A program made the position numbers and the translations under genes. Below, piece after piece: positions 21,318 through 29,764 of a stretch of 64,000 bases of DNA (the stretch's first letter is position 1; each line of letters begins with the position of its first letter). The notes beneath the pieces are model-generated. The model worked only from the letters and a program-made list of their open reading frames with translations, was not told the DNA's origin and did not search any database. The stretch comes from Anastatus disparis (taxonomy: Eukaryota; Arthropoda; Insecta; Hymenoptera; Eupelmidae). The stretch lies in assembly GCA_017163975.1 (NCBI GenBank), contig JAFFSR010000362.1:868001-932000 (forward strand), read 5' to 3'.

Positions 21318-22022
21318 CTATGTGCGCGCTATATTTATAGCAAAACAATCGAAGCCTTTTCTATATCTACCAGAATTGATCGAACTATCTTTGTCGATCA
21401 TTAAAAATCCGTATTTATCATCAGTCCAACACTTGGAGCATAATTCTTTGAATTGCGCTTAAGTCATGTCGGAATTGACGTGATCATCGTATAAGTGTCT
21501 CAAATTGACGTCATCTTGACGAAAAATCACCAACAAATTGACATTGTCTCTGACTAGATGTTTTGGAATTCGAGCATAAGATTGACAGAGATAGAAACAA
21601 TCAACATCTTTGTGTCTGCCCATACAAAAGTAAGCTCTGATATTATCTTGTTTTTCACAGGCTACATCATCAAAAATCATGACAGAATTTAGAAGTGCAT
21701 TATCAGGGGCTACAACAGATTCGTGCTCACTAAAGGGAAAGTATTGTACACCTTCTAAAGGCTCTAGGAGGTCCTTCAAAAACTTGTACTTTGGTTGATT
21801 CAAAGACTTGGAGTACACATAAACGTTTTCAAACCTGAGACCATTAGGATGCGTTATTAGTGCTAACAGACTATTGGTTTTACCACAATTGGATGGACCG
21901 CAAAATACAGCTCGAATACTGTTTGGAAGTAAGTCTCCATGCCTCTTTAATTTCTTCTCATGCTCCACGATAGTGTCGAAATTTTCTATCGGTAGCTTAA
22001 CGGATTGTTCTTTGAAATTCAT
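21318..22022 (-). pseudogene. A32/FtsK-like genome-packaging ATPase
   Basis: The P-loop ATPase that pumps the linear genome into the capsid. Walker A GPSNCGKT is at residues 42-49 and Walker B VMIFDDV at 114-120; the following CQSYARIPKHLVRDN segment fits the sensor region. The frame from ATG 22022 has an in-frame TAA at 21459-21461 after 187 codons, and the homologous reading continues for another 46 codons (KYGFLMIDKDS, GRYRKGFD) to a stop at 21318-21320. About 234 codons in all, normal for the family. The start is 96 bp from the divergent phospholipase-type gene. Only one lesion is seen. Confidence 0.92.
21332..21339 (-). promoter_or_regulatory. TATA box of the PX-type gene, inside the ATPase tail
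   Basis: TATAAATA on the minus strand, overlapping the last ATPase codons, 56 bp before the PX-type ATG; TTCATC follows about 33 bp downstream as a possible initiator. Confidence 0.55.
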
Positions 22023-22117
22023 TATGACAGCACGTCTGACATACGAATGCTTGACCAGCTATAAATACAGGGCTTTTATACCCAATGCCTCAGTCTTCAT
22101 TTAGTCTTCGAAGTGTG
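22023..22117. promoter_or_regulatory. Divergent promoter between ATPase and phospholipase-type genes
   Basis: TATAAATA on the plus strand (22060-22067) and TATAAAAG on the minus strand (22073-22080) almost touch. TTCATTT at about 22096 lies close to the expected 30-35 bp from the plus-strand TATA and could serve as initiator. One 95-bp region therefore seems to drive both gene blocks. Confidence 0.7.
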
Positions 22118-22912
22118 ATGATCGTATATAGACAACGACGACGTGGTCACGGTTTTGTCAACAAGCTTCTTAATAGTCTTCCAATCGAACTTCATATACC
22201 CGGCTACCAATACTGTGGACCCGGTACAAGATTAGCTAAACGTTTAGCTAGAGGTGATCCAGGAATCAATCTTCTCGATAGAGCTTGTAAAGAGCACGAC
22301 ATTGCTTATTCACAGAATCGTGATAACGTAGAAGCCAGAAACGCTTCTGATAGAATTTTAGCAGAAAAAGCTAATCAAAGAATTTCATCAAAAGACGCTA
22401 GCTTTGGAGAAAAAGCAGCTGCATTTGCAATCAAAAACATAATGAAAGTAAAGTCTAAATTTGGAATGGGCATGAAGAAGCCTTCTATTACTTTCAATAC
22501 AATAGTAAAGGCTGCATCAGAATCAATTGTTCCTACAAAATGTGCTCGAAAAGCCATTCTGTCAGCTCTAAAAGGTGCACGTAATGCTGTTAAAAAAGCA
22601 GGTGGTAAAAAGAATGTAAAAATTCCACGTACTTTACCAGTTCCGAAGAAAGTAGGAGGTTTCTTACCATTTCTTATACCAATCTTTGCAGGTTTGAGTG
22701 CTGTTGGTGGTATAGCTGGAGGTGCCGCTGGAATCGCTAAAGCGGTAAACGATTCCAAAGCTGCTAAACAACAATTAGAAGAAAATAAGAGACATAATAT
22801 AAAGATGGAAGAAATAGCTCTTGGTAAAGGCCTTTACTTGAAACCATATAAAATTGGTCTTGGTCTTCGTATGAAACCAAAGAATTCTTTAAAAAAAAGA
22901 TCCTCAAAGTAA
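22118..22912 (+). CDS. Virion protein with parvovirus-type phospholipase A2 domain
   Basis: The ATG at 22118 (MIVYRQRRRGHGF) is preferred to 22085, which is in frame but lies in the promoter. The calcium loop YCGPGT and the catalytic D-x2-C-x2-HD motif (DRACKEHD) are near residues 32-61 from this start; this PLA2 type helps virions leave endosomes. A basic middle part and a Gly/Ala-rich hydrophobic stretch (GGFLPFLIPIFAGL, then AVGGIAGGAAGIA) follow, then a conserved GKGLYLKPYKIGLGL tail, recalling adenovirus minor core/cement proteins. About 264 codons, intact. It is directly followed by the protease. Confidence 0.88.
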   Translation: MIVYRQRRRGHGFVNKLLNSLPIELHIPGYQYCGPGTRLAKRLARGDPGINLLDRACKEHDIAYSQNRDNVEARNASDRILAEKANQRISSKDASFGEKAAAFAIKNIMKVKSKFGMGMKKPSITFNTIVKAASESIVPTKCARKAILSALKGARNAVKKAGGKKNVKIPRTLPVPKKVGGFLPFLIPIFAGLSAVGGIAGGAAGIAKAVNDSKAAKQQLEENKRHNIKMEEIALGKGLYLKPYKIGLGLRMKPKNSLKKRSSK

Positions 22913-23277
22913 AATTACCTCAAAGAGCACTCACCGATGCTGATCTCATCAAGTATGCAAAAATCCTAAGAATCTCAAATTTTCGAGGAGTATTTATGAG
23001 GAATGCTATGCCTATTAATGGACCGCACTATAGAGAATCAGCTATTGTTAATCTCGATGATGCAGGTGGACCTGGAACGCATTGGGTAGCATATCGCAAA
23101 CGAGGAAACGATGTTGTGTATTTCGATAGCTTCGGTGATCTTCAACCTCCTTTGGATTTAATGACATATCTGAGAGTAGACAACATCAAGTACAATCCTG
23201 AGAGGTATCAAGACTTTGATACTTTTAATTGTGGTCATCTTTGTCTAAGATTCTTGAGTAATACTCTTGATATATAA
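22882..23277 (+). pseudogene. Adenain-like cysteine protease (maturation protease)
   Basis: The virion maturation protease of the Ulp1/adenovirus type. The catalytic His (GTHWVAY), Asp (VYFDSFGD) and Cys (DTFNCGHLC) are all present, with Q in RYQDFD just before the Cys. The first ATG in frame is at 22996, but conserved coding (LPQRALTDADLIKYAKIL, then FRGVFMRN) begins upstream at about 22891, in the overlap with the phospholipase-type gene at an A8 run. No upstream ATG exists in this frame, so the start has been lost, or the protein is made as a frameshift product. The stop codon is part of a TATA box at 23271-23278. Catalytic core intact. Confidence 0.85.
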
Positions 23278-23278
23278 A
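23271..23278 (+). promoter_or_regulatory. TATA box overlapping the protease stop codon
   Basis: TATATAAA is made from the last protease codons and its TAA. TTCATTA follows with its A at 23303, 32 bp from the first T of the box, the normal insect spacing. It would start the penton gene transcript (ATG 23321). Confidence 0.65.
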
Positions 23279-23320
23279 GAAAAGAATGATGAGTGTTTGT
23301 TCATTATGTGTTCAACAATC

Positions 23321-24008
23321 ATGGCAGATTCATTGACTTTTAAGTCTTTCAGGCACATCGTCTGTACTGGAAGAACAGTATTTTCCACCAATTAAACTTT
23401 CGCCTGACAAGAATTACGTTCTCGGATTAGTTGCTTTCATGACATTCAATTCTATACCTAATATCGACAAGGGTAGTAATCTATTCCACGTTGGACAGGA
23501 AGAAATTGTTTTACCGACTGGTAGTTATTAAATTGAGGATATAGAGAACTATCTCAGTGAAACATTGACGACAAAAAGTATCTCAATCAGTATTAAACCA
23601 AACAATAATACACTTCGTAGTGAAATAAAATGCAATCATCCGATTGATTTTCGACCAGAACGTTCAATAGGACCTTTATTAGGCTTTGCAAAACGTGTAC
23701 TTCCTGCTGACGTCACGAATCATTCAGATTTACCTGTAGCTATTCTCAAGGTCAGCGCTCTTCGAGTCGAGTGCAATATCGTCTCTGGTGCCTATATAAA
23801 CGGTCGACGAGTGCACACGATACATGAATTCTTTCCTGCTGTCCCACCAGGATATAAGATCATTGAAGTGCCATCGCAAGTCATTTACCTTCCAGTCGTC
23901 GTCAAGAGCATAGATCATTTACAAGTGCGTATACTCGATCAAGACGGGAATTTAATTAACTTTCGTGGAGAAACTATTACAGTTAGACTACATATTAAAT
24001 CAGTATAA
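23321..24008 (+). pseudogene. Penton-type minor capsid protein (single jelly roll)
   Basis: From ATG 23321 (MADSLTFKSF) the frame shifts near 23352; the conserved reading then runs on (LSPDKNYVLGLVAFMTFNSI, then NLFHVGQEE) to an in-frame TAA at 23529-23531 and afterwards is open to 24008 (FRPERSIGPLLGF, VECNIVSGAYINGRRVHTIH, QVIYLPVVV). About 228 codons in total, typical for Polinton penton proteins, which occupy the five-fold capsid vertices. Position between protease and major capsid is the usual order. Two lesions make the present copy non-functional. Confidence 0.88.
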
Positions 24009-24047
24009 AAAATGGGTGTGGTTTATAACAATAAAAATAACAAAGGG

Positions 24048-24084
24048 TATATAAGTAAATCAAGATGGCATTCGAACATCAGTC
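24048..24084 (+). promoter_or_regulatory. TATA plus TCAGTC initiator of the major capsid gene
   Basis: TATATAAG (24048-24055) and TCAGTC (24079-24084) are 33 bp apart (first T to the initiator A), matching the arthropod core promoter. Transcripts from here would have the capsid ATG at 24202 as their first ATG. A short frame with ATG at 24065 lies upstream of the predicted start and is then not translated. Confidence 0.75.
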
Positions 24085-24201
24085 GTCATCGACAAGTCAA
24101 AGTATTAACACGGCAGAATATTCAGTTTTTGAAAAGCCAAGGCTTAAAAATAAGAGCTCCTGGTGGAATTACGTGCTTAATTTTTTGTTGTTTTCAAAGA
24201 A

Positions 24202-25430
24202 ATGGAGGAAATTCTAAACATAAGGACAGGAGTAACATTGGATGAGTCAATAGCTCACTGTGAGGTGCACGCGTACCAGCCTTACACCTCGTCAAATTTC
24301 AATAATAGCGATGAAATTCGCATATCAATTCAACATCAAGATTTAAATCTTTTGCCTTCGCGGAGTTCTCTACACATAGTGGGAAAATTAACTCAACAAG
24401 ATGGCACTGCTTTAGCAAGAACTAACTTAGTTAATAACGGCATCTGTCATCTATTCGAGGAAGTTCGCTATGAAATTAATGCTATAGAGATCGATCGCTG
24501 TAAGAATGTGGGATTGACTACCGTTATGAAGGGTTGGGTATCACTCAATCCTAGTCAGAGTTTGATTATAGAAAATACTGGTTGGATTGATATAACGGAA
24601 ACTCGGAAGATCATTAATAACAATGGCTATTTTGATATTTTCATACCTCTCAGTATGATTTTAGCCTTTGCCGAAGATTATCGCAAATCATAGTCAATGT
24701 TAAACATGAACTTATCCTCACGAGATCCAGGAACGATATTAACGCAGTAATACAAACAGCGAATGCTACTAATGCTTACGAAGATTTCAAAATTGATCTT
24801 TTAAGGATCGAGTGGCTTATGCCTCACATACAATTATCCAATGAATGTAAAATTCGCATGCTTCGACAAATCGAGAAAAATAAACCTATCTCAATGAGTT
24901 TTCGTTCCTGGGAATTAAACGAATATCCATTATTATCTGCATCAACGAGACATGTATGGACAGTCAAAACATCTAATCAGCTGGAGAAACCTCGTTTTAT
25001 CATTCTTGGTTTCCAGACAAATCGAAAAGGACAAAAAACTGCTAACGCCAGTCAGTTTGATCACTACAATTTGACCAATGTAAAACTATTTCTCAATTCT
25101 CAATACTATCCTTACGGAAATATGAATCTTGATATTGTCAATAATCAGTATGCTATATTATACGATATGTACGCTAATTTCCAAAATACATACTATGGAA
25201 AGGAGTCCGAGCCAATGCTGAAAAAATCAGATTATATCAATCACATGCCACTGATAGTCATCGATTGTTCGAAACAAAATGATTCTCTGAAGAGTGCACC
25301 TGTTGATGTTCGTCTTGAATTCGAGACCAAACAAAACTTTCCAGCTGGAACTTCAGCTTATTGTCTCATCTTACATGATCGAATTATAGAATACAACGCC
25401 ATAAGCGGTGATGTCAGAAAATTAGTCTAA
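24202..25430 (+). pseudogene. Major capsid protein (double jelly roll)
   Basis: The hexon-like capsid protein of Polintons. The first frame (MEEILNIRTGVTLDESIAH, RISIQHQDLNLLPSRSSLH, NGICHLFEEVRYEINAIEID) reaches 24693, where a one-base frameshift near 24687 ends it; the conserved reading resumes in the next frame and is open to 25430 (KPISMSFRSWELNEYPLL, KPRFIILGFQTNRKGQ, YYPYGNMNLDI, LILHDRIIEYNAISGDVR). About 409 codons in total, normal size. Only this single lesion is visible, so the copy decayed late or recently. The promoter is at 24048. Confidence 0.93.
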
Positions 25431-25555
25431 AGGAGTAGAGATTGTCTGCGCAGTAGCCACAGCTTAACCTCTACTTAAGAGAACTCCCGAACCAGCTCGA
25501 GTCATTCATTTATCAGACTCTGCTAAGTAAACTTAAAATTCTTTATCAAAGAAAT

Positions 25556-25861
25556 ATGGATCTTGATAAATTCAACGAGGCAGCTCGTGGACGTTGGGAC
25601 ATTGGGAATATATTCCCCTTGAAGAAAGATCAGACTTATTATGTGAGTGAGTTTAGACCAGTTAAAAGTAAGGATAAGTTTAGATTGATGGCAGTTTTAG
25701 ATCACGAATGGCGCATTTTTATTCCATCTCGCGCATGCAGAGCCTTACAGGAGACTTAGGAGTTTTACTTCAAGTTGAAAGAGGCCATTAAAAATTACAA
25801 GTTGTTTGTAAAGTATTTAGATGATGACAACGGAAAAGATCTCGAGTTCTCCTTGGCATAA
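25556..25861 (+). pseudogene. Putative OB-fold ssDNA-binding protein, paralog B
   Basis: Same layout as the 18077 gene: MDLDKFNEAARGRWD start, QTYYVSEFRPVKSKDKFRLMAVL, then EWRIFIPSRACRAL. An in-frame TAG at 25757-25759 interrupts it after 67 codons; the reading continues in the same frame for 33 more codons (FKLKEAIKNYKLFVKYL) to TAA at 25859. It is thus a second, damaged copy of the same small gene at the other side of the structural block. DNA binding is inferred from the family pattern only. Confidence 0.6.
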
Positions 25862-26416
25862 GCGCTTGGAAGTTAATGGAGAGGTATACGAGTCACGGGT
25901 GCACTTCTCGGAGTAAGACGTTCACAAGTGGCGATTCTTGGTTGTACCTCACAGATGGGGGCGAAGGTTGGGGCTTCCATCACTTCCTATAAAAAGCAAA
26001 CACATCGTGATTCACATTCGTTTCATCATGTGACAGACACCAAGTTGCAACACTGAAAATTCTTCAGAGTACACTCCTTTTCCTCCTCCTAATAAAAAAA
26101 TGAAGAATGAGAAAATGATGAAGAAAGAGTTCTATGAAAAATATAAATCACAAATACCATCTAAAGATATAAAATATAAAAAGCTTTAGGTGCTTGAATG
26201 TGTTGTAGTGTAAGATACTGAGTTCAAAGCATACGATTGACTTTGGGATTTCCCCTAAAAACACTATATCGTTTGTAGCTCACTTTATCTTAGTCTCACC
26301 TCTCCTGCGTCAATCTAAGATGGGAGAAGTCGCTACTGTTGAGGTGGGCAGAGTCTTAAGAGCCACTTAAGAGAGCTCATCGGTCAACCAACAAAGAAGC
26401 AAGCAGTTGTAAAAGA
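25862..26416. other. Spacer with orphan promoter
   Basis: TATAAAAA at 25988-25995 is followed by TTCACATTCG and TTTCATCATG, a plausible promoter on the plus strand, but no Polinton gene follows: only a 29-codon Lys-rich frame at 26099-26188. Sequence at about 26375-26420 (AGAGCTCATCGGTCAACCAA) resembles 17630-17680 next to array 1, so a gene and its flank may have been lost or duplicated here. Confidence 0.45.
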
Positions 26417-26655
26417 TATCAATATAGTATCAATACGGTTTTAATATAGTATTAATAAAGTATCAATGCAGTATCAATAGAGTATTAATATAATATCAAT
26501 TAAGTATTAATACAGTACCCATACAGTATCAATACATTATCAATTCAGTATCAGTACAGTATCATTATGGTGCCAATACAGTATCGATATTATATCAATA
26601 CTGTTTTAATATAGTATTAATAAAGTATCAATACAGTATTAATATAGTGTCAATA
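26417..26655. repeat. 11-bp minisatellite, array 2
   Basis: Degenerate units of CAGTATCAATA, as at 17735 and 27770, with more variation than array 1. Confidence 0.88.
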
Positions 26656-26674
26656 TTAGTAATATACGGAAAAA

Positions 26675-26820
26675 GTGATGTACGAAGGGATAATATTGGC
26701 AGGGGTCAATGTTTTTTGCGCGAGCAGTAGAAAGTCGAGGGCGCGCTTGCGCGCCCGAGATTTTCTGCTGCTCAAGCAAAAAACATTTAACCCTGCAAAT
26801 ATTTTCCCGACGTACATCAC
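26675..26820. repeat. 146-bp imperfect palindrome
   Basis: GTGATGTACG at the left is mirrored by CGTACATCAC at the right; inside, GTCAATGTTTTTTGC pairs with GCAAAAAACATTTAAC and AGCAGTAGAAA with TTTCTGCTGCT. The loop is GC-rich (GGGCGCGCTTGCGCGCCC). It may be a small foldback element or a structural site of the Polinton; no target duplication is clear. Confidence 0.75.
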
Positions 26821-27769
26821 ATGTTGCGTAGATTATTTTATGCTGTTGTAAGCAGTTAGAGGAACAATAAAATTATAAGTATATAATTGAATACATTTTT
26901 TACAATTTTTCAATGTATATATCATGAATTTATAAAATGCGAAAGAATCAATTTTGTAGAATTTAAAGAAGCGTGGAACAAGCGTGAAACGAGGCTGTCT
27001 TGCGCGCGCAGACTCGTCTGCGCGCGCAAGCGCCACATGTTGTCGTGTGACGCTTCGAGAAACAAAGCAAGCGATGCTTACTGTATCGCTGGGATACATA
27101 AATTTTTAATTCACAATTATTTTAATATTTTTCTTTGATTTACTAAATATGATAGATACATCTGTTTATAAAATCTTTTCTTCTGTTATGTTTGTTTGTA
27201 CTTGTAAATATGAATGTACAAACTTATAACTGAAAAGTTTTAAAATTTTTTTATTTCTCTTACAATTTTACAAGTTTTATGTTTATTCTATTTTTTTCAC
27301 TGCATCACTTTTACTGTGATTTTTTTCACTATTAACTTTAAATTTTATTATTAATAAATCAATATGAACCATTATTTATTTAATGTATATTTTTAAAAAT
27401 GTATTTAATACGAAAAAGACCATTATGAAATTTGAATATGCGCGGGACTTAACTATGCGGCGCCGATCGTCTAACGCGCCTGTTTATGTTCTCAAGTTTA
27501 CACTACTATCCTTTCCAAACACATCGGCGCTCACTTCGTACTGAAGAGTTTTGTTGTATCCCAACTTACTATAGCATATTGAGTATTTCCCCGGGGATAT
27601 ATTACTTGTTCATATATCCCCGGGGAAATAAGCTGACAGCAAATATACTTTAGTACAAAATATCACAAACAAAATACAGCGGCGCTGCGAGCGCAACTAT
27701 AAGAGACCTCAATACCCATTTGACTAGCCTACTACATACGACGCCCTCTACTGCTTACTACAGCATAAA
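26821..27769. other. Polinton right non-coding region with hairpins
   Basis: No gene is supported. A perfect 15-bp-arm palindrome with a 2-bp loop lies at 26999-27030 (CTTGCGCGCGCAGAC and its inverse). A 19-bp-arm hairpin lies at 27584-27630 (TATTTCCCCGGGGATATAT and its inverse around TACTTGTTC). Both could be parts of further small foldback elements. Confidence 0.6.
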
Positions 27770-28330
27770 GTATTAATACAGTATCAATAAGGTATCAATA
27801 CAGTATCAATATAGTATCAATACAGTATCAATATAGTATTAATACTGTTTCGATTCAGTACCAATACAGTATCAATACAGTATCAATATAGTATCAATTT
27901 AGTATTAATACAGTATCAATACAGAATCAATATAGTATCATGACAGTATCAAAATAGTATTAATACTGTTTCACTATAGTATTAATACAGTATCAATACA
28001 GTATCAATACAGAATCAATATAGTATCATTACAGTATCAAAATAGTATTAATACTGTTTCAATACCGAATCAATATAGTATCAATACAGTATTAATATAG
28101 CATCAATAGAATATTAATGTAGTATTAATATAGTATTAATACAGTATCAATATAGAATCAATATAGTATCAATATAGTATTAACACTATTTCAACATGGT
28201 ATTAATAAATTATCAATGCAGTATCAACACAGTATTAATACCGAATCAATATAGTATCAATACAGTATTAATATAGTATCAATAGAGTATTAATATAGTA
28301 TCAATACAGTATCAATATAGTATTAATACT
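27770..28330. repeat. 11-bp minisatellite, array 3
   Basis: About 50 units of CAGTATCAATA with scattered changes (TACAGTATTAATA, ATAGTATCAAT). It resumes briefly at 28802-28842 after an inserted element. Confidence 0.9.
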
Positions 28331-28801
28331 ATACTGAAAAAAAAAATTCGGTAGGATTGCTTTCTTAAAAAATAAATGGTTTCCAAGCTTTGTTTTAAGC
28401 ATGATGTTTACCTGTTTTGGGCAATAATCTAGCCCAAACAGGCAAAGCCGCCCACTCAAAGTCACTGTAGAGCAGCATGCCCTCTGAAAAAGTTTTAATA
28501 TCGCCTGCTATAGTCAGTGATGGATTATGAGGATGCTTTATATATTTATAGATATCAATATATTATGATATCTATTAGCCAACTTCAGAGTATACAATAT
28601 AATCAGAGTAACAGCAGAATATATTATTTTATAGTATATACTCTAGAGTTGGCTGACTGATATCATAAAAGCATCTTCGAAATCCATCACTGGCTATAGT
28701 AAGTAACTTCCCCCAAAAGTGTCGAGCAGTTTGCCTCAACACCAAGTGGCGCGTCGGTACTGCTTTTGGGTCAGTTGCTTTCCTAGAGTTTTTTCGGTGT
28801 A
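28331..28801. mobile_element. MITE-like element inserted in minisatellite array 3
   Basis: The array is interrupted by non-repeat DNA whose halves are inversely related: GCTATAGTCAGTGATGGATT (about 28508) against ATCCATCACTGGCTATAGT (about 28680), with an inner stem CAGAGTATAC/GTATATACTCT. The ends (AAATTCGGTAGGATTGCTTTC and GAAAGCAACTGACCC on opposite strands) are only roughly alike. No coding. Confidence 0.55.
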
Positions 28802-28842
28802 TTTTAATATAGTATCATACAGTATTATTAGAGTATCAATAG

Positions 28843-29140
28843 TGCTTGAATTGAAAGTTCTAAAAGCTGAAATGACTAAAAGCAACCAATTATAACTATT
28901 TTAAATTAAAAAAAAAAAAGTAGTCAAAGTTTCTTGTTGCATGTGAATGTTTCATGTGAACTTATATGCATGCATTAGAATGGTGAAAATCAAGTAGATC
29001 ACTATTATTTTTTTCAAGTTATTTTAACTTTAACAACTATATTATGCACTTAGATAATGCTAATAAATCATGGTTAATATTTGTTGTAATGATCATTATT
29101 TTTAATTTCTAAGTGTATACGTGTATACATATATAATATA

Positions 29141-29180
<40 letters not shown>

Positions 29181-29231
29181 CAATTCATAATTATTAATGT
29201 CTAAATATTTTATGAAAATTATGATACATTC
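28843..29231. other. AT-rich stretch before the right inverted repeat
   Basis: No gene seen. A (TA)n microsatellite is at about 29131-29176. Confidence 0.5.
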
Positions 29232-29764
29232 CTATTATACAAGTTTTAAAATTTCTCGAGTAAGGTGGCTCGGTGGCGAAGTGGTATACGTGCTTGCCTC
29301 GCGTCCAAAGGCTCGTGGGTTCGATACCGACCAAAGTCAAAAATTTTTTTTAATGCTTAAATAATTTTTATTCGATTTATAATAATCAAATAAATATAAA
29401 AAAGTAATAAAAAATAAAAGTTAAATAAATATAAAAAAATATTAAAAAATAAAAATTATGAAACTTTCGCAGCAGTTTTATCACAGCCCGTAGCCGGCCG
29501 CCGGCAGCTCGCCTTCTCGCTATGGGGTTCCTGGCTCATCACATTTCTAACCCACATGCGTTTCTAACCCACCTGCATTTCTAACCCATCTGACTTTCTA
29601 ACCCATCTGACTTTCTAGACCATCTGACTTTTAACCCACTGGGTGAGAAAGTCACTGGTCCAGAAAGTCAGTGGGCCAGAAAGTCAGTGGGCTAGAAAGT
29701 CAGTGGGCCAGAAAGTCAGTGGGCCAGAAAGTCAGTGGGCCAGAAACCCCATAGCTTATCTACT
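29232..29764. repeat. Polinton right terminal inverted repeat
   Basis: 533 bp inversely matching 11729-12410 except for the MITE in the left copy. It ends in ...TATCTACT, immediately followed by the CTTGTA duplication. It carries the same iterons (about 29545-29745) and tRNA-like unit. Confidence 0.92.
29267..29338 (+). other. tRNA-like Pol III unit in the right inverted repeat
   Basis: TGGCGAAGTGG (A box) and GGTTCGATACC (B box) are followed by a T-run at 29344-29350, a Pol III terminator. The T arm pairs (GTGGG with CCGAC, one mismatch) and the acceptor ends pair in part, but the anticodon arm does not, so it is not a working tRNA. It reads outward, toward the Polinton end, like the left copy. 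Confidence 0.7.

Larger units (their letters stand above)
11729..29764. mobile_element. Maverick/Polinton (adintovirus-like) element, 18,036 bp
   Basis: Both ends are defined directly. The target duplication CTTGTA is at 11723-11728 and 29765-29770, the termini read AG...CT, and the first bases AGTAGATAAGCTATG are repeated inversely at the right end. Six-base duplications and AG/CT termini are family hallmarks of Polintons. The content agrees: polymerase B fragment, retroviral-type integrase, packaging ATPase, adenain-like protease, penton and major capsid proteins. These elements are self-synthesising transposons that are also probably viruses. Most genes have disabling lesions, so this is an endogenous relic. 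Accessory cargo includes a BIR-RING protein and a FLYWCH-like gene. Confidence 0.97.

Noticed and set aside
22375..22758. 127-codon minus-strand frame
   Set aside because: Antisense shadow of the phospholipase-type virion gene.
24065..24217. 50-codon frame MAFEHQSS... ahead of the major capsid gene
   Set aside because: It starts before the predicted transcription start (TCAGTC at 24079), so it is probably leader sequence of the capsid gene.
29643..29764. Frame with ARKSVGQKVSGPESQW repeats, and the upstream start of the 29735 frame
   Set aside because: Translation of the inverted-repeat iterons of the Polinton, not LINE protein.
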